DNA of 64,000 bases from Aureimonas sp. SA4125 (GCF_019973775.1 NZ_AP025032.1:2294001-2358000), one strand, 5' to 3'; positions 9,268-18,138 are shown, counted from the stretch's first letter. The notes: generated by a model not told the origin, from the sequence alone. Made by a program: numbers and translations.

Positions 9268-9496
9268 AGGAGCCGCGCGACGCCGCGGGCGATGCCGCGC
9301 GGTCCACTCTCGCCAGCCGCCGCGCCAGCTCTCGCTCCAGCGCCTGGCGGCGGAACGGGGTCAACTTCTGCCACGCCTTGATCTCGTCCCGGCTGCGACC
9401 ACAGCCGTGGCACCAATGGTGCCGGGGGTCGAAGAGGCAGACGTCCGTGCAGGGAGAGGTAGCCTTCGGCATAGGGGTGATTGACCTCGTTGCCAT
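9266..9496 (-). CDS. DUF1289 domain protein
   Basis: A 76-residue protein with the DUF1289 pattern: CTDVC near residues 16-20, then WCHGCGRSRDEIKAWQKL, and a helical end RRQALERELARRL. The four cysteines probably bind a metal. No biochemical role is established. It is transcribed divergently from dmeR across a 63-bp gap, so the dmeR operator could also affect it. Confidence 0.8.
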   Translation of the reverse strand: MATRSITPMPKATSPCTDVCLFDPRHHWCHGCGRSRDEIKAWQKLTPFRRQALERELARRLARVDRAASPAASRGS

Positions 9497-9540
9497 CGAC
9501 CGCGCGACGGTGCCGGGAACTCATAGACGGAATTCACAAG

Positions 9541-9561
9541 ATAGGGTAGGGGGTACCCTAT
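9541..9561. promoter_or_regulatory. Probable DmeR (RcnR-like) operator
   Basis: A perfect inverted repeat ATAGGGTA-N5-TACCCTAT whose centre is a G5 tract. Such GC tracts with AT-containing inverted arms are the known operator type of the RcnR/CsoR family. It overlaps the first two bases of the dmeR ATG (9560), so a bound repressor would block both transcription and the ribosome site. Autoregulation of dmeR-dmeF is inferred. Confidence 0.85.
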
Positions 9562-9838
9562 GGCACATCTCTCGAAAGACCCCACGAAGCTCGTCGCCCG
9601 CATCCGCCGCGTTCAGGGGCAACTCGATGCCGTCGCCCGGGCACTCGAAACCGACGCCCCCTGCGGCGAGGTCCTCCAGCTCGTCGCCTCGATCCGCGGC
9701 GCGGTGAACGGGCTGACGGTAGAGCTGATCGAGGACCACGTACGCCACCACGTGGTCGACCCCGATGCCGAGGCCGACCCCGACAGGGCCAAGGGCGCCG
9801 CCGAGCTCCTGGCGGTCCTGCGGACCTATCTGAAGTGA
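9560..9838 (+). CDS. dmeR: DmeR: RcnR/CsoR-family nickel/cobalt-responsive repressor
   Basis: A 92-residue all-helical repressor of the CsoR/RcnR/FrmR family. It has the full RcnR metal-ligand set at the expected positions: His3, Cys35, His60 and His64. This points to Ni(II)/Co(II) rather than Cu(I) sensing. A G-centred inverted repeat sits exactly over its start codon. The dmeF efflux gene follows directly; a GTG overlapping the dmeR stop (GTGA) may couple their translation. In Rhizobium leguminosarum, DmeR represses dmeRF and is released by nickel or cobalt. Confidence 0.9.
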   Translation: MAHLSKDPTKLVARIRRVQGQLDAVARALETDAPCGEVLQLVASIRGAVNGLTVELIEDHVRHHVVDPDAEADPDRAKGAAELLAVLRTYLK

Positions 9839-9849
9839 GGGCGCACGCC

Positions 9850-10800
9850 ATGGCCGATACCCCCATTGGCGATACCGCCCACCATCACGATTTCCTCGGC
9901 GAGAACCACGGTCGCAATGAACGTCGCGTCTGGGCCGTCATCCTTCTGACCGTGACCATGATGGTCGTGGAGATCGCGGCGGGCGTCGCCTTCGGCTCGA
10001 TGGCGCTCGTGGCCGACGGCCTGCACATGTCGACGCATGCCGCGGCCATGCTGATTGCGGCGGGCGCCTATTTCTACGCCCGCAAGCATGTCGCCAACAG
10101 CCGCTTCACCTTTGGGACCGGCAAGTTCGGCGACCTCGCGGGGTTCGCGAGTGCCGTGATCCTGGCGCTGATCGCCCTCCTGATCGCCTATGAGAGCTTC
10201 CTTCGGCTGTCCGATCCCATTTCGATCTCTTTCGGCTCGGCGATCTCGGTCGCGGTGGTGGGACTGGCCGTCAACCTCGTCTCGGCGTGGCTCCTGAAGG
10301 ACGACCACGCCCATCATCATCATGGGCACGGCCACGCCCATGAACACGACGCCCACGGCAAGGGCGGGCACGACAACAACCTGCGCGCCGCCTATGTCCA
10401 TGTGCTCGCGGACGCGCTGACCTCCGTGCTGGCGATCGTCGCCCTGACGCTGGGCAGCCTGTATGGCTGGATCTGGCTCGATCCGGTGATCGGGATGGTC
10501 GGCGCCCTCGTCATCGCCCGCTGGTCGTGGGGCCTCATCCGCGACTCCGGCGGCGTGCTGCTCGACTACGTTCCGGAAGGCGAGGACCTGCCGGACGAGA
10601 TCCGCGAGGCGATCGAGGTGGACGGGGACCGCATCACCGACCTGCACGTCTGGCAGGTGGGGCCCGGTCATCACGCGGCAATCGTCTCGATCGCGACGGC
10701 ACGTCCGCGCCCGCTCGATACCTACCGCGCCAAGCTCGCCCACATCCACGACCTGTCCCACCTGACGGTGGAGATCGACGCCCCGACGCCGGCGGCGTAG
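9850..10800 (+). CDS. dmeF: DmeF: cation diffusion facilitator, Co/Ni efflux
   Basis: A 316-residue inner-membrane CDF exporter with six predicted TM helices. Metal-site residues are visible in TM2 (VADGLHMSTHAA) and TM5 (HVLADALTSV). Between TM4 and TM5 lies a His-rich cytoplasmic loop of about 20 residues (HAHHHHGHGHAHEHD). The C-terminal cytoplasmic domain keeps the LHVWQVGPGHHAA motif. ATG 9850 is used; GTG 9835, which overlaps dmeR, is an alternative that adds five residues. Together with dmeR it forms a self-regulated Co/Ni resistance unit. Confidence 0.9.
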   Translation: MADTPIGDTAHHHDFLGENHGRNERRVWAVILLTVTMMVVEIAAGVAFGSMALVADGLHMSTHAAAMLIAAGAYFYARKHVANSRFTFGTGKFGDLAGFASAVILALIALLIAYESFLRLSDPISISFGSAISVAVVGLAVNLVSAWLLKDDHAHHHHGHGHAHEHDAHGKGGHDNNLRAAYVHVLADALTSVLAIVALTLGSLYGWIWLDPVIGMVGALVIARWSWGLIRDSGGVLLDYVPEGEDLPDEIREAIEVDGDRITDLHVWQVGPGHHAAIVSIATARPRPLDTYRAKLAHIHDLSHLTVEIDAPTPAA

Positions 10801-11012
10801 GGGTGATCAGGGCTGCGAAGCTCTGGGCGAAAGCTCTGAAGCGCGGCGTCGCTGCGCTCTGGATCGCTGCGCGGGATCCACGCAGGCCCGCGAGGACCTT
10901 GGTCCGACTTCCGATGGTGGCAGGCGATACGGACAAGCGTCACGGAGCGGGGTCGGCGAAGACCCGGCGCGGCACTCTCAGCGACTGGTCTCGACGAGCC
11001 CTCGGCGCGAGC

Positions 11013-11222
11013 TTAGCGGGAGACCTTGCACGTGCTGGCCCCGACCAGCCGATAGGCCGGGCAAAAACGCATTAGCGCTGTGACGACCAGAACGCCTGCG
11101 ACCGCATAGGCCACGGAGGACCATGGGCCGGCGAGGTTCGCATAAGCATAGGCCGCCAGTGCGATGCCGATGAGGATGCGAATGACGCGGTCAGCCGTGC
11201 CGATATTGGCGGTCTTGATCAT
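11013..11222 (-). CDS. DUF2892 (YgaP-type) small membrane protein
   Basis: A 69-residue protein starting MIKTANIGTADRVIRILIGIAL, typical of the two-helix DUF2892 domain that is often fused or linked to rhodanese (as in YgaP). The C-terminus FCPAYRLVGASTC is also characteristic. ATG 11222 is chosen because AGGAGAG lies seven bases upstream; the frame is open a further 12 codons. It is the last gene of the bigR sulfur operon, 207 bp after the rhodanese gene. A membrane role in handling sulfane sulfur is inferred. Confidence 0.82.
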   Translation of the reverse strand: MIKTANIGTADRVIRILIGIALAAYAYANLAGPWSSVAYAVAGVLVVTALMRFCPAYRLVGASTCKVSR

Positions 11223-11429
11223 GACGATCTCTCCTTTGTTGGTGCTGCCGCAGGGCATCTTGCCCCGGGTCAGGCGATGAAGGTCCGCGCATTCATTCGG
11301 GACGCAGTTAAAAGGCGTTGCTGTGTGGCCCGATTGCCGTGCGGCCGAAGATCGCCGGCCATGCGGGATGCGTCTGAAGATGGCGGTGTGGCGGCTTCTT
11401 GTCAGGGCGGCCAGCGAGCGTTGCCGAAG

Positions 11430-11816
11430 CTATCGACGGGTCGTCGGTACTCCGGCTGTCTCCAGGGCCGCAAAACCGCCGGCGACCGAGGCGACATCGG
11501 GAAATCCCATCGCCTGAAGCGCCCGCGCCGCCAAGGTCGACCGGCCACCGGAGGCGCAGAAGAGCACGAGGCGCTTTGCCGGATCGAGCTCGGATTTGTG
11601 GCTGGGGCTGGATGGATCGGCGTGGAATTCCAGCAGGCCGCGCGGGACGTGAAGCGCACCCGCAACGGTTCCGGTCTTCTCGATTTCGTTCGCCTCGCGC
11701 ACGTCGACGAAGACTGTAATGGGCGATCCTACGAGTTTTGCCGCGTCCCGGGCCTCGATCGTCGTCACGTCGGCGGAGGCCTTGGCGATGAGATCCTTGG
11801 CGCTGTGAATGGTCAT
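11430..11816 (-). CDS. Single-domain rhodanese-like sulfurtransferase
   Basis: A 128-residue rhodanese domain with the active-site loop CASGGRS (Cys87), preceded by VFVDVREANEIEKTG and HVPRG. It would transfer sulfane sulfur to thiol acceptors in the cytoplasm. It starts 29 bp after the persulfide dioxygenase gene, on the same strand. In comparable operons rhodanese and persulfide dioxygenase act in sequence on glutathione persulfide. Confidence 0.9.
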   Translation of the reverse strand: MTIHSAKDLIAKASADVTTIEARDAAKLVGSPITVFVDVREANEIEKTGTVAGALHVPRGLLEFHADPSSPSHKSELDPAKRLVLFCASGGRSTLAARALQAMGFPDVASVAGGFAALETAGVPTTRR

Positions 11817-11845
11817 GGCGTCCTTCGGTTTTGCTGTGACGGCGT

Positions 11846-12751
11846 TCACCACGCCGCGCCTTCGAGGGCGTCGAGCGGAATTTTGAGATAGCGGCGGCCG
11901 TCGTCCTCGGGTTCCGGCAGGCGGCCCCCGCGGATATTGACCTGAAGCGAGTGCAGGATGAGGTTCGGCATCGCGAGTTCGCGGTCGCGTGCCTCTCGAA
12001 GCGTCACGAAGGCTTCCTTCGTCGGCGCCTTCACGAGATGCACGTTGGTGCCCCGCTGCTCGTCCACCGTCGATTCCCAGCGCGGCTCGCGTCCGCCCGG
12101 CTGGTAGTCGTGCCCGGTGAAGACCCGTGCCTCTCCGGGGAGGGCGAGGATGCGCTGGATGCTGGCCCACAGCACTTCGGCGCTGCCGCCCGGGAAATCC
12201 GCGCGCGCTGTGCCGCCGTCCGGCATGAAGAGCGTGTCGTGGACGAAGACGGCGTCGCCGATGCGGTAGGCGATGGAGGCGAGCGTGTGGCCCGGCGTGA
12301 ACATCACCTCGACATCCAGCGTGCCGATCTTGAAACGGTCCCCGTCGGCGAAGAGGCGGCTCCATTGTGAGCCGTCCGCCGGGCAGCATCCCTCGATGTG
12401 ATAGATCCCGTGCCAGAGCGCCTGGACCTCGCGAACCTTCTCGCCGATCGCGGTCGGGGCGCCCGTCTTGTCGTGCAGGTAGCCGGCCGCGGAGAAGTGG
12501 TCGGCATGGGGGTGGGTGTCGAGGATCCATTCGAGCCGCAGACCTTCGCGTTCGATGAAGCCGAGCAGCGCGTCGGCCGAGCTTGTGGCGGTGGCGCCGG
12601 ACTTCGGGTCGAAGTCGAGCACGGGATCGATGATGGCGCAGGCCTTCGTCTCGGGATCGGCAACGACGTATTGGACGCTGAAGGTGCGCTTGTCGAAAAA
12701 GCCGGTGACGACCGGCGAGCCGGCGAGGCGGGAGGGTGTCGGAGATGGCAT
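11846..12751 (-). CDS. blh: Persulfide dioxygenase-like metallo-beta-lactamase fold protein (Blh/ETHE1 type)
   Basis: A 301-residue MBL-fold protein with the metal motif THPHADH (His80, His82, Asp84, His85), then FTPGHT, VHDTLF and FTGHDYQ. This set fits ETHE1-like persulfide dioxygenases and the Blh protein of bigR operons, which oxidise glutathione persulfide to sulfite. The sulfite exporter (TauE-like) gene directly upstream could remove the product. The symbol is given by analogy with the bigR operon of Xylella and Agrobacterium. Confidence 0.88.
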   Translation of the reverse strand: MPSPTPSRLAGSPVVTGFFDKRTFSVQYVVADPETKACAIIDPVLDFDPKSGATATSSADALLGFIEREGLRLEWILDTHPHADHFSAAGYLHDKTGAPTAIGEKVREVQALWHGIYHIEGCCPADGSQWSRLFADGDRFKIGTLDVEVMFTPGHTLASIAYRIGDAVFVHDTLFMPDGGTARADFPGGSAEVLWASIQRILALPGEARVFTGHDYQPGGREPRWESTVDEQRGTNVHLVKAPTKEAFVTLREARDRELAMPNLILHSLQVNIRGGRLPEPEDDGRRYLKIPLDALEGAAW

Positions 12752-12796
12752 GCGAAGTCTCCTTGAGGCGGGTTGATGTGAATGTTGACTGCGGGA

Positions 12797-13597
12797 TCAG
12801 GCGAAGAAGGCGCCGAACCCCTTGGCGACGATGAAGATGCCGACGACCACGACGAGGCCGGCAAAGGCGAGACCGAGCGCCTGCTTGCGGGCGGCGAGCC
12901 GTGCGCCAAGCGCTGCCCCCGCCCAGCCGCCGGCCAGTCCACCCGCGACGAAGAAGAACGCGAGGGTCCAGTCGACCAGCCCGGAGAGGGCGTAGCTTGC
13001 CGCCGTGGCCGCCCCGAAGGAGACCACGCCGACGAGCGAAGTGCCGATGGCGTAGGCGAGCGGTATGCCCGTCGCGAGGACGAGGCCGGGCACGATGAGG
13101 AAGCCGCCGCCGATTCCGAAGAAGCCGGAGAAGAGCCCGACGGCGAAGCCGATGCCGATCAGCATCGGAAGGAGGCGGCCTGCCGATTCCCAGGTGAGGC
13201 GCACCGCTGAATCGCCGACTGCCCCGCGCCGGCGCGACATGGCCAGACCGACCCCGATCATGACGAGGCCGAAAAGCGCCAGAAGACGCTCGCCGTCCAT
13301 CGCCTTGGCGGCGGTCGCTCCGAGGAGCGAACCGAGGACGCCGGCGAAGGCGAAGACGCCGGCGCAGCGCCACTTCACCCGGCCGCCCCGGGCGTGGGGC
13401 ACGAGGTTGCCGAGCGCACTGGCCGCGACCGCGACGGCGCTGGTGCCGATCGCCACATGCGGCGAGGCGATGCCGACGACATAGACGAGGAGCGGCACCG
13501 CCAGGATCGAGCCACCGCCGCCGAAGAGGCCGAGTACGAGGCCGACGATCCCGCCCGATCCGGTCGCCGCCGCCACAGTGTAGGCGAGGGCGGTCAT
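12797..13597 (-). CDS. TauE/SafE-family sulfite/anion exporter
   Basis: A 266-residue membrane protein with about eight hydrophobic segments and two Gly-rich repeats, GSGGIVGLVLGLFGGGGSILAVP near the start and GFFGIGGGFLIVPGLVL in the second half. These are the hallmark of the TauE/SafE family. The start overlaps the stop of the preceding YeeE/YedE gene (ATGA), so the two are translationally coupled. Export of sulfite made by the downstream persulfide dioxygenase is inferred from the operon. Confidence 0.88.
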   Translation of the reverse strand: MTALAYTVAAATGSGGIVGLVLGLFGGGGSILAVPLLVYVVGIASPHVAIGTSAVAVAASALGNLVPHARGGRVKWRCAGVFAFAGVLGSLLGATAAKAMDGERLLALFGLVMIGVGLAMSRRRGAVGDSAVRLTWESAGRLLPMLIGIGFAVGLFSGFFGIGGGFLIVPGLVLATGIPLAYAIGTSLVGVVSFGAATAASYALSGLVDWTLAFFFVAGGLAGGWAGAALGARLAARKQALGLAFAGLVVVVGIFIVAKGFGAFFA

Positions 13598-14052
13598 GCG
13601 TCCGCGCCCTCTGTCGTGGCGGCGGCTCCCGTCGGCGGTGACGGCGCAAGCGTCAGGTGGAAGACGACCATACCGGCGACCATGGCCGCAACGAACAGAA
13701 GGGCCGGGCCGAGGCCAAAGCCGAGGGCGACGAGGGCCGGGCCGGGACAGAGACCGACGAGGCCCCAGCCGATGCCGAAGATCGCGGCACCCGACAGAAG
13801 GCGGGGATTGAGGTCACGCCGCGTCGGGATCTCGAAGGAGCGCGCCAGCGCCGGACTGTTCATCCGCCGGGCGACCGCGAAGGCCGGCGCGGAGACGAGG
13901 ATCGCTCCTGACATGACGAAAGCGAGGCTCGGATCCCAGTTGCCGAAGACATCAAGAAAGCCGAGGACCTTGGCGGGCACGACCATCTGCGAGACGACGA
14001 GGCCGATGCCGAGGACGAGGCCGGCGAGGAGGGCGACGAGGATGCGGGCCAT
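13594..14052 (-). CDS. YeeE/YedE-family sulfur transport protein, second half-unit (PmpB-like)
   Basis: A 152-residue membrane protein with about four TM segments and the conserved GLCPGPALVALG motif, whose Cys is thought to relay sulfur in YeeE/YedE thiosulfate or sulfane-sulfur importers. It pairs with the neighbouring 141-residue protein, since in bigR operons the family is split into PmpA and PmpB. There are 3 bp between the upstream partner's stop and this start. Confidence 0.87.
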   Translation of the reverse strand: MARILVALLAGLVLGIGLVVSQMVVPAKVLGFLDVFGNWDPSLAFVMSGAILVSAPAFAVARRMNSPALARSFEIPTRRDLNPRLLSGAAIFGIGWGLVGLCPGPALVALGFGLGPALLFVAAMVAGMVVFHLTLAPSPPTGAAATTEGADA

Positions 14053-14055
14053 CGG

Positions 14056-14481
14056 TCAGGCTCCCAGGACGTGACGGGTGACGAAGACGGTGGCCGCGGC
14101 CGTCGCCATGAAGGTCAGCGTCGCCGCGACCGAGCGCCCCGATCCGCGCCCGATGCCGCAGACGCCATGGCCGCTGGTGCAGCCCGAACCCAGCCGCGTG
14201 CCGAAGCCGACAAGGACGCCCGCAGCGACAACGACGGGCAGCGCGGCGTCGATGGCGATCGCGGGCAGGTCGTAGCCCGCGAGCGCCATCAGGGGAGCGG
14301 CGGCCAAAAGCCCCGCGAGGAAGGCCATGCGCCACCCGAACTCGCCCGCCTTCGGGCGCAGGGCACCGTCGAGAATGCCGCTGATACCCGCGATGCGCCC
14401 GTTCGCCAGAAGCAAGAGGGCGGCGGACAGGCCGATCAGCAGGCCGCCACCGAGGGCGGGGAGAGGGGTGAAGTTGTCCAT
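14056..14481 (-). CDS. YeeE/YedE-family sulfur transport protein, first half-unit (PmpA-like)
   Basis: A 141-residue membrane protein with about four TM helices and the signature [18 protein letters not shown] near residues 91-108, including the conserved Cys residues of the family. A strong Shine-Dalgarno sequence (AAGGAGCG) precedes ATG 14481. It is the first structural gene after bigR, 24 bp downstream. It probably forms a heteromer with the next gene product to import sulfur compounds. Confidence 0.87.
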   Translation of the reverse strand: MDNFTPLPALGGGLLIGLSAALLLLANGRIAGISGILDGALRPKAGEFGWRMAFLAGLLAAAPLMALAGYDLPAIAIDAALPVVVAAGVLVGFGTRLGSGCTSGHGVCGIGRGSGRSVAATLTFMATAAATVFVTRHVLGA

Positions 14482-14505
14482 GCGTCGCTCCTTTGAAAGG
14501 CGGAA

Positions 14506-14838
14506 TCAGGGCCGTGTCGTCGATGCGAATGCGTCTCGCCGGGGGCAGAACATTGCGTGCGGCGCCGAGAACAGGTCATCGATGCGCGGATCGGCGACCC
14601 GGGACCAGAGGGTCTGGCGCTCGCGGCGGTGGGTAACAATTTCCTGTTCACGCAGGACGGTCAGGTGCTGGGAGAGGGCTGACCGGGACAGGCCGGCAGC
14701 ATCTGCAAGTGAGCCGGCCGTGGCCTCGCCCGGTTCGAGCAGCTTGCAAAGCAGCATCAGCCTGCGTTCGTTGGCAACGGCCTCGAGCAGCGTGGCGACT
14801 TCCGTCGCCTTGGCTTGAAACTCCACCACCCCACCCAC
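14506..14838 (-). CDS. bigR: BigR/SqrR-type ArsR-family persulfide-sensing repressor
   Basis: A 110-residue winged-helix ArsR-family regulator. The recognition region is SLADAAGLSRSALSQHLTVLREQEIV. Two cysteines, Cys31 (LLCKLL) and Cys98 (AMFCPRR), have nearly the same spacing as the redox pair in BigR/SqrR, which forms a di- or tetrasulfide on meeting persulfides and then releases DNA. It is the first gene of the sulfur operon on the minus strand and probably represses it. An AT-rich imperfect palindrome lies just upstream of its start. Confidence 0.9.
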   Translation of the reverse strand: MGGVVEFQAKATEVATLLEAVANERRLMLLCKLLEPGEATAGSLADAAGLSRSALSQHLTVLREQEIVTHRRERQTLWSRVADPRIDDLFSAPHAMFCPRRDAFASTTRP

Positions 14839-14850
14839 GGCCTTCCCCTC

Positions 14851-14876
14851 AAATATTTAGCAAGATCTAATGTAGC
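14851..14876. promoter_or_regulatory. Probable BigR operator
   Basis: An AT-rich imperfect palindrome (ATTTAG-N6-CTAATG) 12-38 bp upstream of bigR in a GC-rich surrounding. BigR boxes in related bacteria are AT-rich palindromes with TTAGA/TCTAA-like arms, and ATCTAAT occurs here. Its place at the bigR promoter fits autorepression. Confidence 0.55.
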
Positions 14877-15359
14877 GTTCTCTTAAATAAAAGGGTCCGT
14901 CGTAGGACTTTCGAATAGCCCGTGCTCTGATCGGCCGAGCAGTCGATCCAAGAGATTGCCCGACCGCGTAAGACGCCCGGGCCCGTCTGGCCTCCGGATC
15001 CAGAAGGAGGATGCGCGCCTCCTTCCGCGGAAATCGCTGCCCGACCCCGAACTTGGTATGGGCGCTCGGCGAGAAGGGCACCGAACGGCGGCTGAACGCA
15101 GTTGCATGCGGCCACCCACCGGGTCGAGCGGACAAAAGCATCGATAAAGGCGTCTCAGGCTTTCTGGGAAGCCTCGATCGATACTCGCGCTGAAATCGGC
15201 GGGAGTGATTGATGAAGATCAATGATCCGGACGATCAGCATCCTAAGGATAGGCAGTCGCGGGACGGGAAAGCGCGTGAAACATCAACTGCTGTTCCTGA
15301 CTTTGCCGGCGTCCACTCCTGCTCGATCAGGCCGCCGCCGTGGATGACGCGCTCGTCGC
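14877..15359. other. Intergenic stretch, no gene recognised
   Basis: 483 bp between bigR and the apbE remnant. Short open frames exist on both strands, but none has a recognisable domain or a convincing ribosome site. This is probably degraded sequence. Confidence 0.5.
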
Positions 15360-15578
15360 ATGCCGCTTCGCAGCCGCGTCGCCTCGGTGACCGTCGTCGC
15401 CGCAACCACCATGGAGGCGGATGCGCTGGCGACGGCGCTGATGGTGGTGGGCGCGGACACCGGCGCGTCCGTTGCGCGGGATCAACGCATCGATGCGCTT
15501 TTCATGCTGAGAGAGGGTGCCGGCATCCGGGAGATCGGCTGCGGTCGGTTTGCGTCGGCTCCGGCAGTTCCTGCGTGA
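15360..15578 (+). pseudogene. apbE remnant (FAD:protein FMN transferase, C-terminal fragment)
   Basis: A 72-codon open stretch that reads SVTVVAATTMEADALATALM, very close to the C-terminal ApbE signature in which Thr/Asp residues bind metal and FAD. It ends with IREIGCGRF. The flavin-binding N-terminal two thirds of ApbE are not found upstream in any frame. I read it as the decayed tail of an apbE gene. Its original partner is unknown. Confidence 0.55.
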
Positions 15579-15730
15579 GGAACAGCCGACGTCGTGTCGC
15601 TGCCGCGTAGACGAGGCTGCATAATTTCTCGCCGTGCGGCCAAGCCTCCGCAGGACGGCCTCCTGACCCCGAATGCGGTCGGCCGCAGGGTCGCTTTCCG
15701 ATCATGCCTGACCTGTTGCCGGAGCAATCC

Positions 15731-17608
15731 ATGACCGTGGTGTCGACTGTCCCCTCACTCAAAGCAGACCGGAAGCCCGATGGCCGCAAAGGCCTGATCA
15801 TGATGCTTCCGATCGCCTGCGCGGTGACGGGCCTTGCCGGCGGCACCGCGGCCTATTTTCTCGGCGCGCCGGACACGGCGTCGCTGATCTGGTCGGTCGG
15901 TGTCGTTCCCGTGCTCGCCATTCTCCTGTGGGAAATCGTCGTCAGCCTACGCCGCGGTGATGTCGGGCTCGACCTTGTGGCGGCTCTGTCGATGACGGCG
16001 GCGCTTCTTGTCGGCGAGACATTGGCTGCGGCCGTGGTGGCCCTGATGTATGCCAGCGGACAGGCACTCGAAGCCTATGCTGCCGGTCGTGCCAGCCGTG
16101 AGATGAACGCGCTCCTCGACCGCGTTCCCCGGACCGCCACCCGCTACTCTGGCGATACCCTCCAGACCATCCCGATCTCGGACGTTGCCGTCGGCGATCG
16201 CCTGCTGGTGCATCTCGGCGATGTGCTTCCCGTCGACGGCACGGTTGTCGGCTCGGCGCTTCTCGATGAGGCACCGCTGACGGGCGAATCCCTTCCCGTC
16301 ACCCGGCGCGACGGCGAGGCCGCCATGAGCGGCTCGACCAATGTCGGCGCGGCCTTCGATCTCTTGGCGAGCGAACCGGCGGCCCGCAGCACCTATGCCG
16401 GCATTGTCCGGCTCGTCGAGGAGGCGACGAAAGCGCAGGCGCCGATGACGCGCCTCGCCGACCGCTACGCCCTCGGTTTCATGGCGGCGACACTCGGCCT
16501 TGCCGCGTTTGCCTGGTGGATCTCCGGCGACGCCGTCCGTGCCGTCGCCGTGCTCGTCGTCGCGACGCCCTGTCCGCTGATCCTCGCCGTGCCGGTGGCC
16601 ATCGTCGCCGGCATCTCGCGCGCGGCCAGGGTCGGCGTCCTCGTCAAGGGCGGTGCGGCGCTCGAGACGCTCGGCCGCATCCGGACCCTCGTCGTCGACA
16701 AGACCGGGACCCTGACCCATGGGTCCGCGGCGGTATCGCAGATCGTCGCCACCCCCGGATGGACCGAGGCGGAAATCCTGCGGCTGGCGGCCAGTCTCGA
16801 CCAGGCCTCGCAGCACGCCGTCGCCAGGGCTGTCGTCACCGCTGCGGCTGAGCGCGGGCTCGTGCTCGATCTGCCGACCGAAACACGGGAGGTGCCGGGT
16901 GAGGGCGTCGAGGGACGGATCGCCGGGCGGCTCTTGCGCGTCGGCGGCAAGGGCTTCGTCTCGAACGCAATGTCTGACGACGACCGTGCGACGCTGATGG
17001 CGGCCGTGCCCGCGGGCGCCTTGACCGTCGCACTGTCCGTCGACGGCGCGTTCGCCGGGCTGGTCTTGATGCGTGATGCGCTCAGGGCGGACGTCTCCGG
17101 GACACTGGCCCGCATGCGTACGCTCGGTGTGACGCGGATCGTGCTCGCCACCGGCGACCGAAAGGATGTGGCGGTCGCAATCACTGAAAACCTCGGGATC
17201 GACGACATCGCCGCCGATCTCGGGCCCGAGGACAAGATCGCGCTCGTCCGGCGCGAGAAGGCGCGGGCCCCCGTCATGATGGTCGGGGACGGCGTCAACG
17301 ATGCGCCGGCGCTGGTGGAAGCCGACCTCGGCATCGCCATGGGTGCCAAGGGGGCAGCCGCATCGGCGGAGGCGGCGGACGTCATCCTCCTGCGCGACAG
17401 CCTCGACGGGCTGGGCGAGGCGATGGCGATCGGCCAGCGTTCCCGGGCGATCGCGCTCCAGAGCGTCCTTGCCGGGATAGGCCTCTCCGGAATCGGCATG
17501 GTGGCTGCCGCGCTCGGCTATCTCCCACCCGTCCAAGGCGCTCTCCTTCAGGAAGCGATCGACGTTGCCGTCATCCTCAATGCCCTGCGGGCCCTTCGTC
17601 CGGGCTAG
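15731..17608 (+). CDS. Heavy-metal-translocating P1B-type ATPase (CPC type)
   Basis: A 625-residue metal-pumping ATPase with no N-terminal metal-binding domain. The membrane motif is CPC (near residue 281, in ATPCPLILAVP), the phosphorylation site is DKTGT (Asp323), the actuator loop is TGES, and the hinge is GDGVNDAPAL. The usual HP dipeptide region reads SQHAVARAV. The combination suggests a soft divalent or monovalent metal; the substrate is not determinable from sequence alone. ATG 15731 is chosen for the CGGAGC upstream; ATG 15704 has no such site. It stands alone. Confidence 0.88.
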   Translation: MTVVSTVPSLKADRKPDGRKGLIMMLPIACAVTGLAGGTAAYFLGAPDTASLIWSVGVVPVLAILLWEIVVSLRRGDVGLDLVAALSMTAALLVGETLAAAVVALMYASGQALEAYAAGRASREMNALLDRVPRTATRYSGDTLQTIPISDVAVGDRLLVHLGDVLPVDGTVVGSALLDEAPLTGESLPVTRRDGEAAMSGSTNVGAAFDLLASEPAARSTYAGIVRLVEEATKAQAPMTRLADRYALGFMAATLGLAAFAWWISGDAVRAVAVLVVATPCPLILAVPVAIVAGISRAARVGVLVKGGAALETLGRIRTLVVDKTGTLTHGSAAVSQIVATPGWTEAEILRLAASLDQASQHAVARAVVTAAAERGLVLDLPTETREVPGEGVEGRIAGRLLRVGGKGFVSNAMSDDDRATLMAAVPAGALTVALSVDGAFAGLVLMRDALRADVSGTLARMRTLGVTRIVLATGDRKDVAVAITENLGIDDIAADLGPEDKIALVRREKARAPVMMVGDGVNDAPALVEADLGIAMGAKGAAASAEAADVILLRDSLDGLGEAMAIGQRSRAIALQSVLAGIGLSGIGMVAAALGYLPPVQGALLQEAIDVAVILNALRALRPG

Positions 17609-18138
17609 CTGCACCACAAGCCACATCCGAAAGTCCGCATGCGCCTTGATCACATTGGTTAACCCGGATCTCGAGGAACCTGGTCCGCCATCAGGAGGAC
17701 GATGACGTCATTGCTCGACAGGTCCGGCCACACAGGTGTCGAAATCACTCTCCACGCGGTCATCGCTCAGCAATGTTGATCAGCCTGCCGCGCAACGAGC
17801 CAGAAACCTGAGGAATTTTCATGGCGAAAGCTGTCGCGCGAAGCTCAGCTTTAGCCTGCGGTCGACGCGGGAATGCCGCCAACGCCATGATCTGGTCCTG
17901 CAGACGTTGATCGGGTCGCGGGGGGTGGGACGTGCTGCTGGCGATGCTGCCCGAACCGATCTGGTGTCCGCGATGCGGGGGCGGATAGGGGCGGCGGCTG
18001 TTCACGCAGCCGGACGGTCGGTGGCGGCGTGAGGAAGCCGGAGTTTGAACGGTTTCTGACGGAAGCCGAGAAGGGCCCGCAATTCGTTGCTTTGCGTCAC
18101 CGCGTGGCTAGTTTCGCCTAGACACGGGAAAGAAATCG
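17609..18138. other. Intergenic stretch, no gene recognised
   Basis: 530 bp between the P-type ATPase and the next hypothetical gene. It contains open frames up to 98 codons with no recognisable domain and poor ribosome sites. It may hold decayed coding sequence. Confidence 0.45.

Noticed and set aside
11430..13649. A 739-codon minus-strand frame spanning several sulfur genes
   Set aside because: Only its last 128 codons are the rhodanese gene. The rest overlaps the dioxygenase and TauE genes in the wrong frame and is Arg/Pro-rich.
15947..17653. A 568-codon minus-strand frame opposite the P-type ATPase
   Set aside because: Composition is that of a shadow frame; the + strand gene has all ATPase motifs.
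17736..18032. A 98-codon plus-strand open frame
   Set aside because: Arg/Ser-rich, no domain and no ribosome site. Probably chance.
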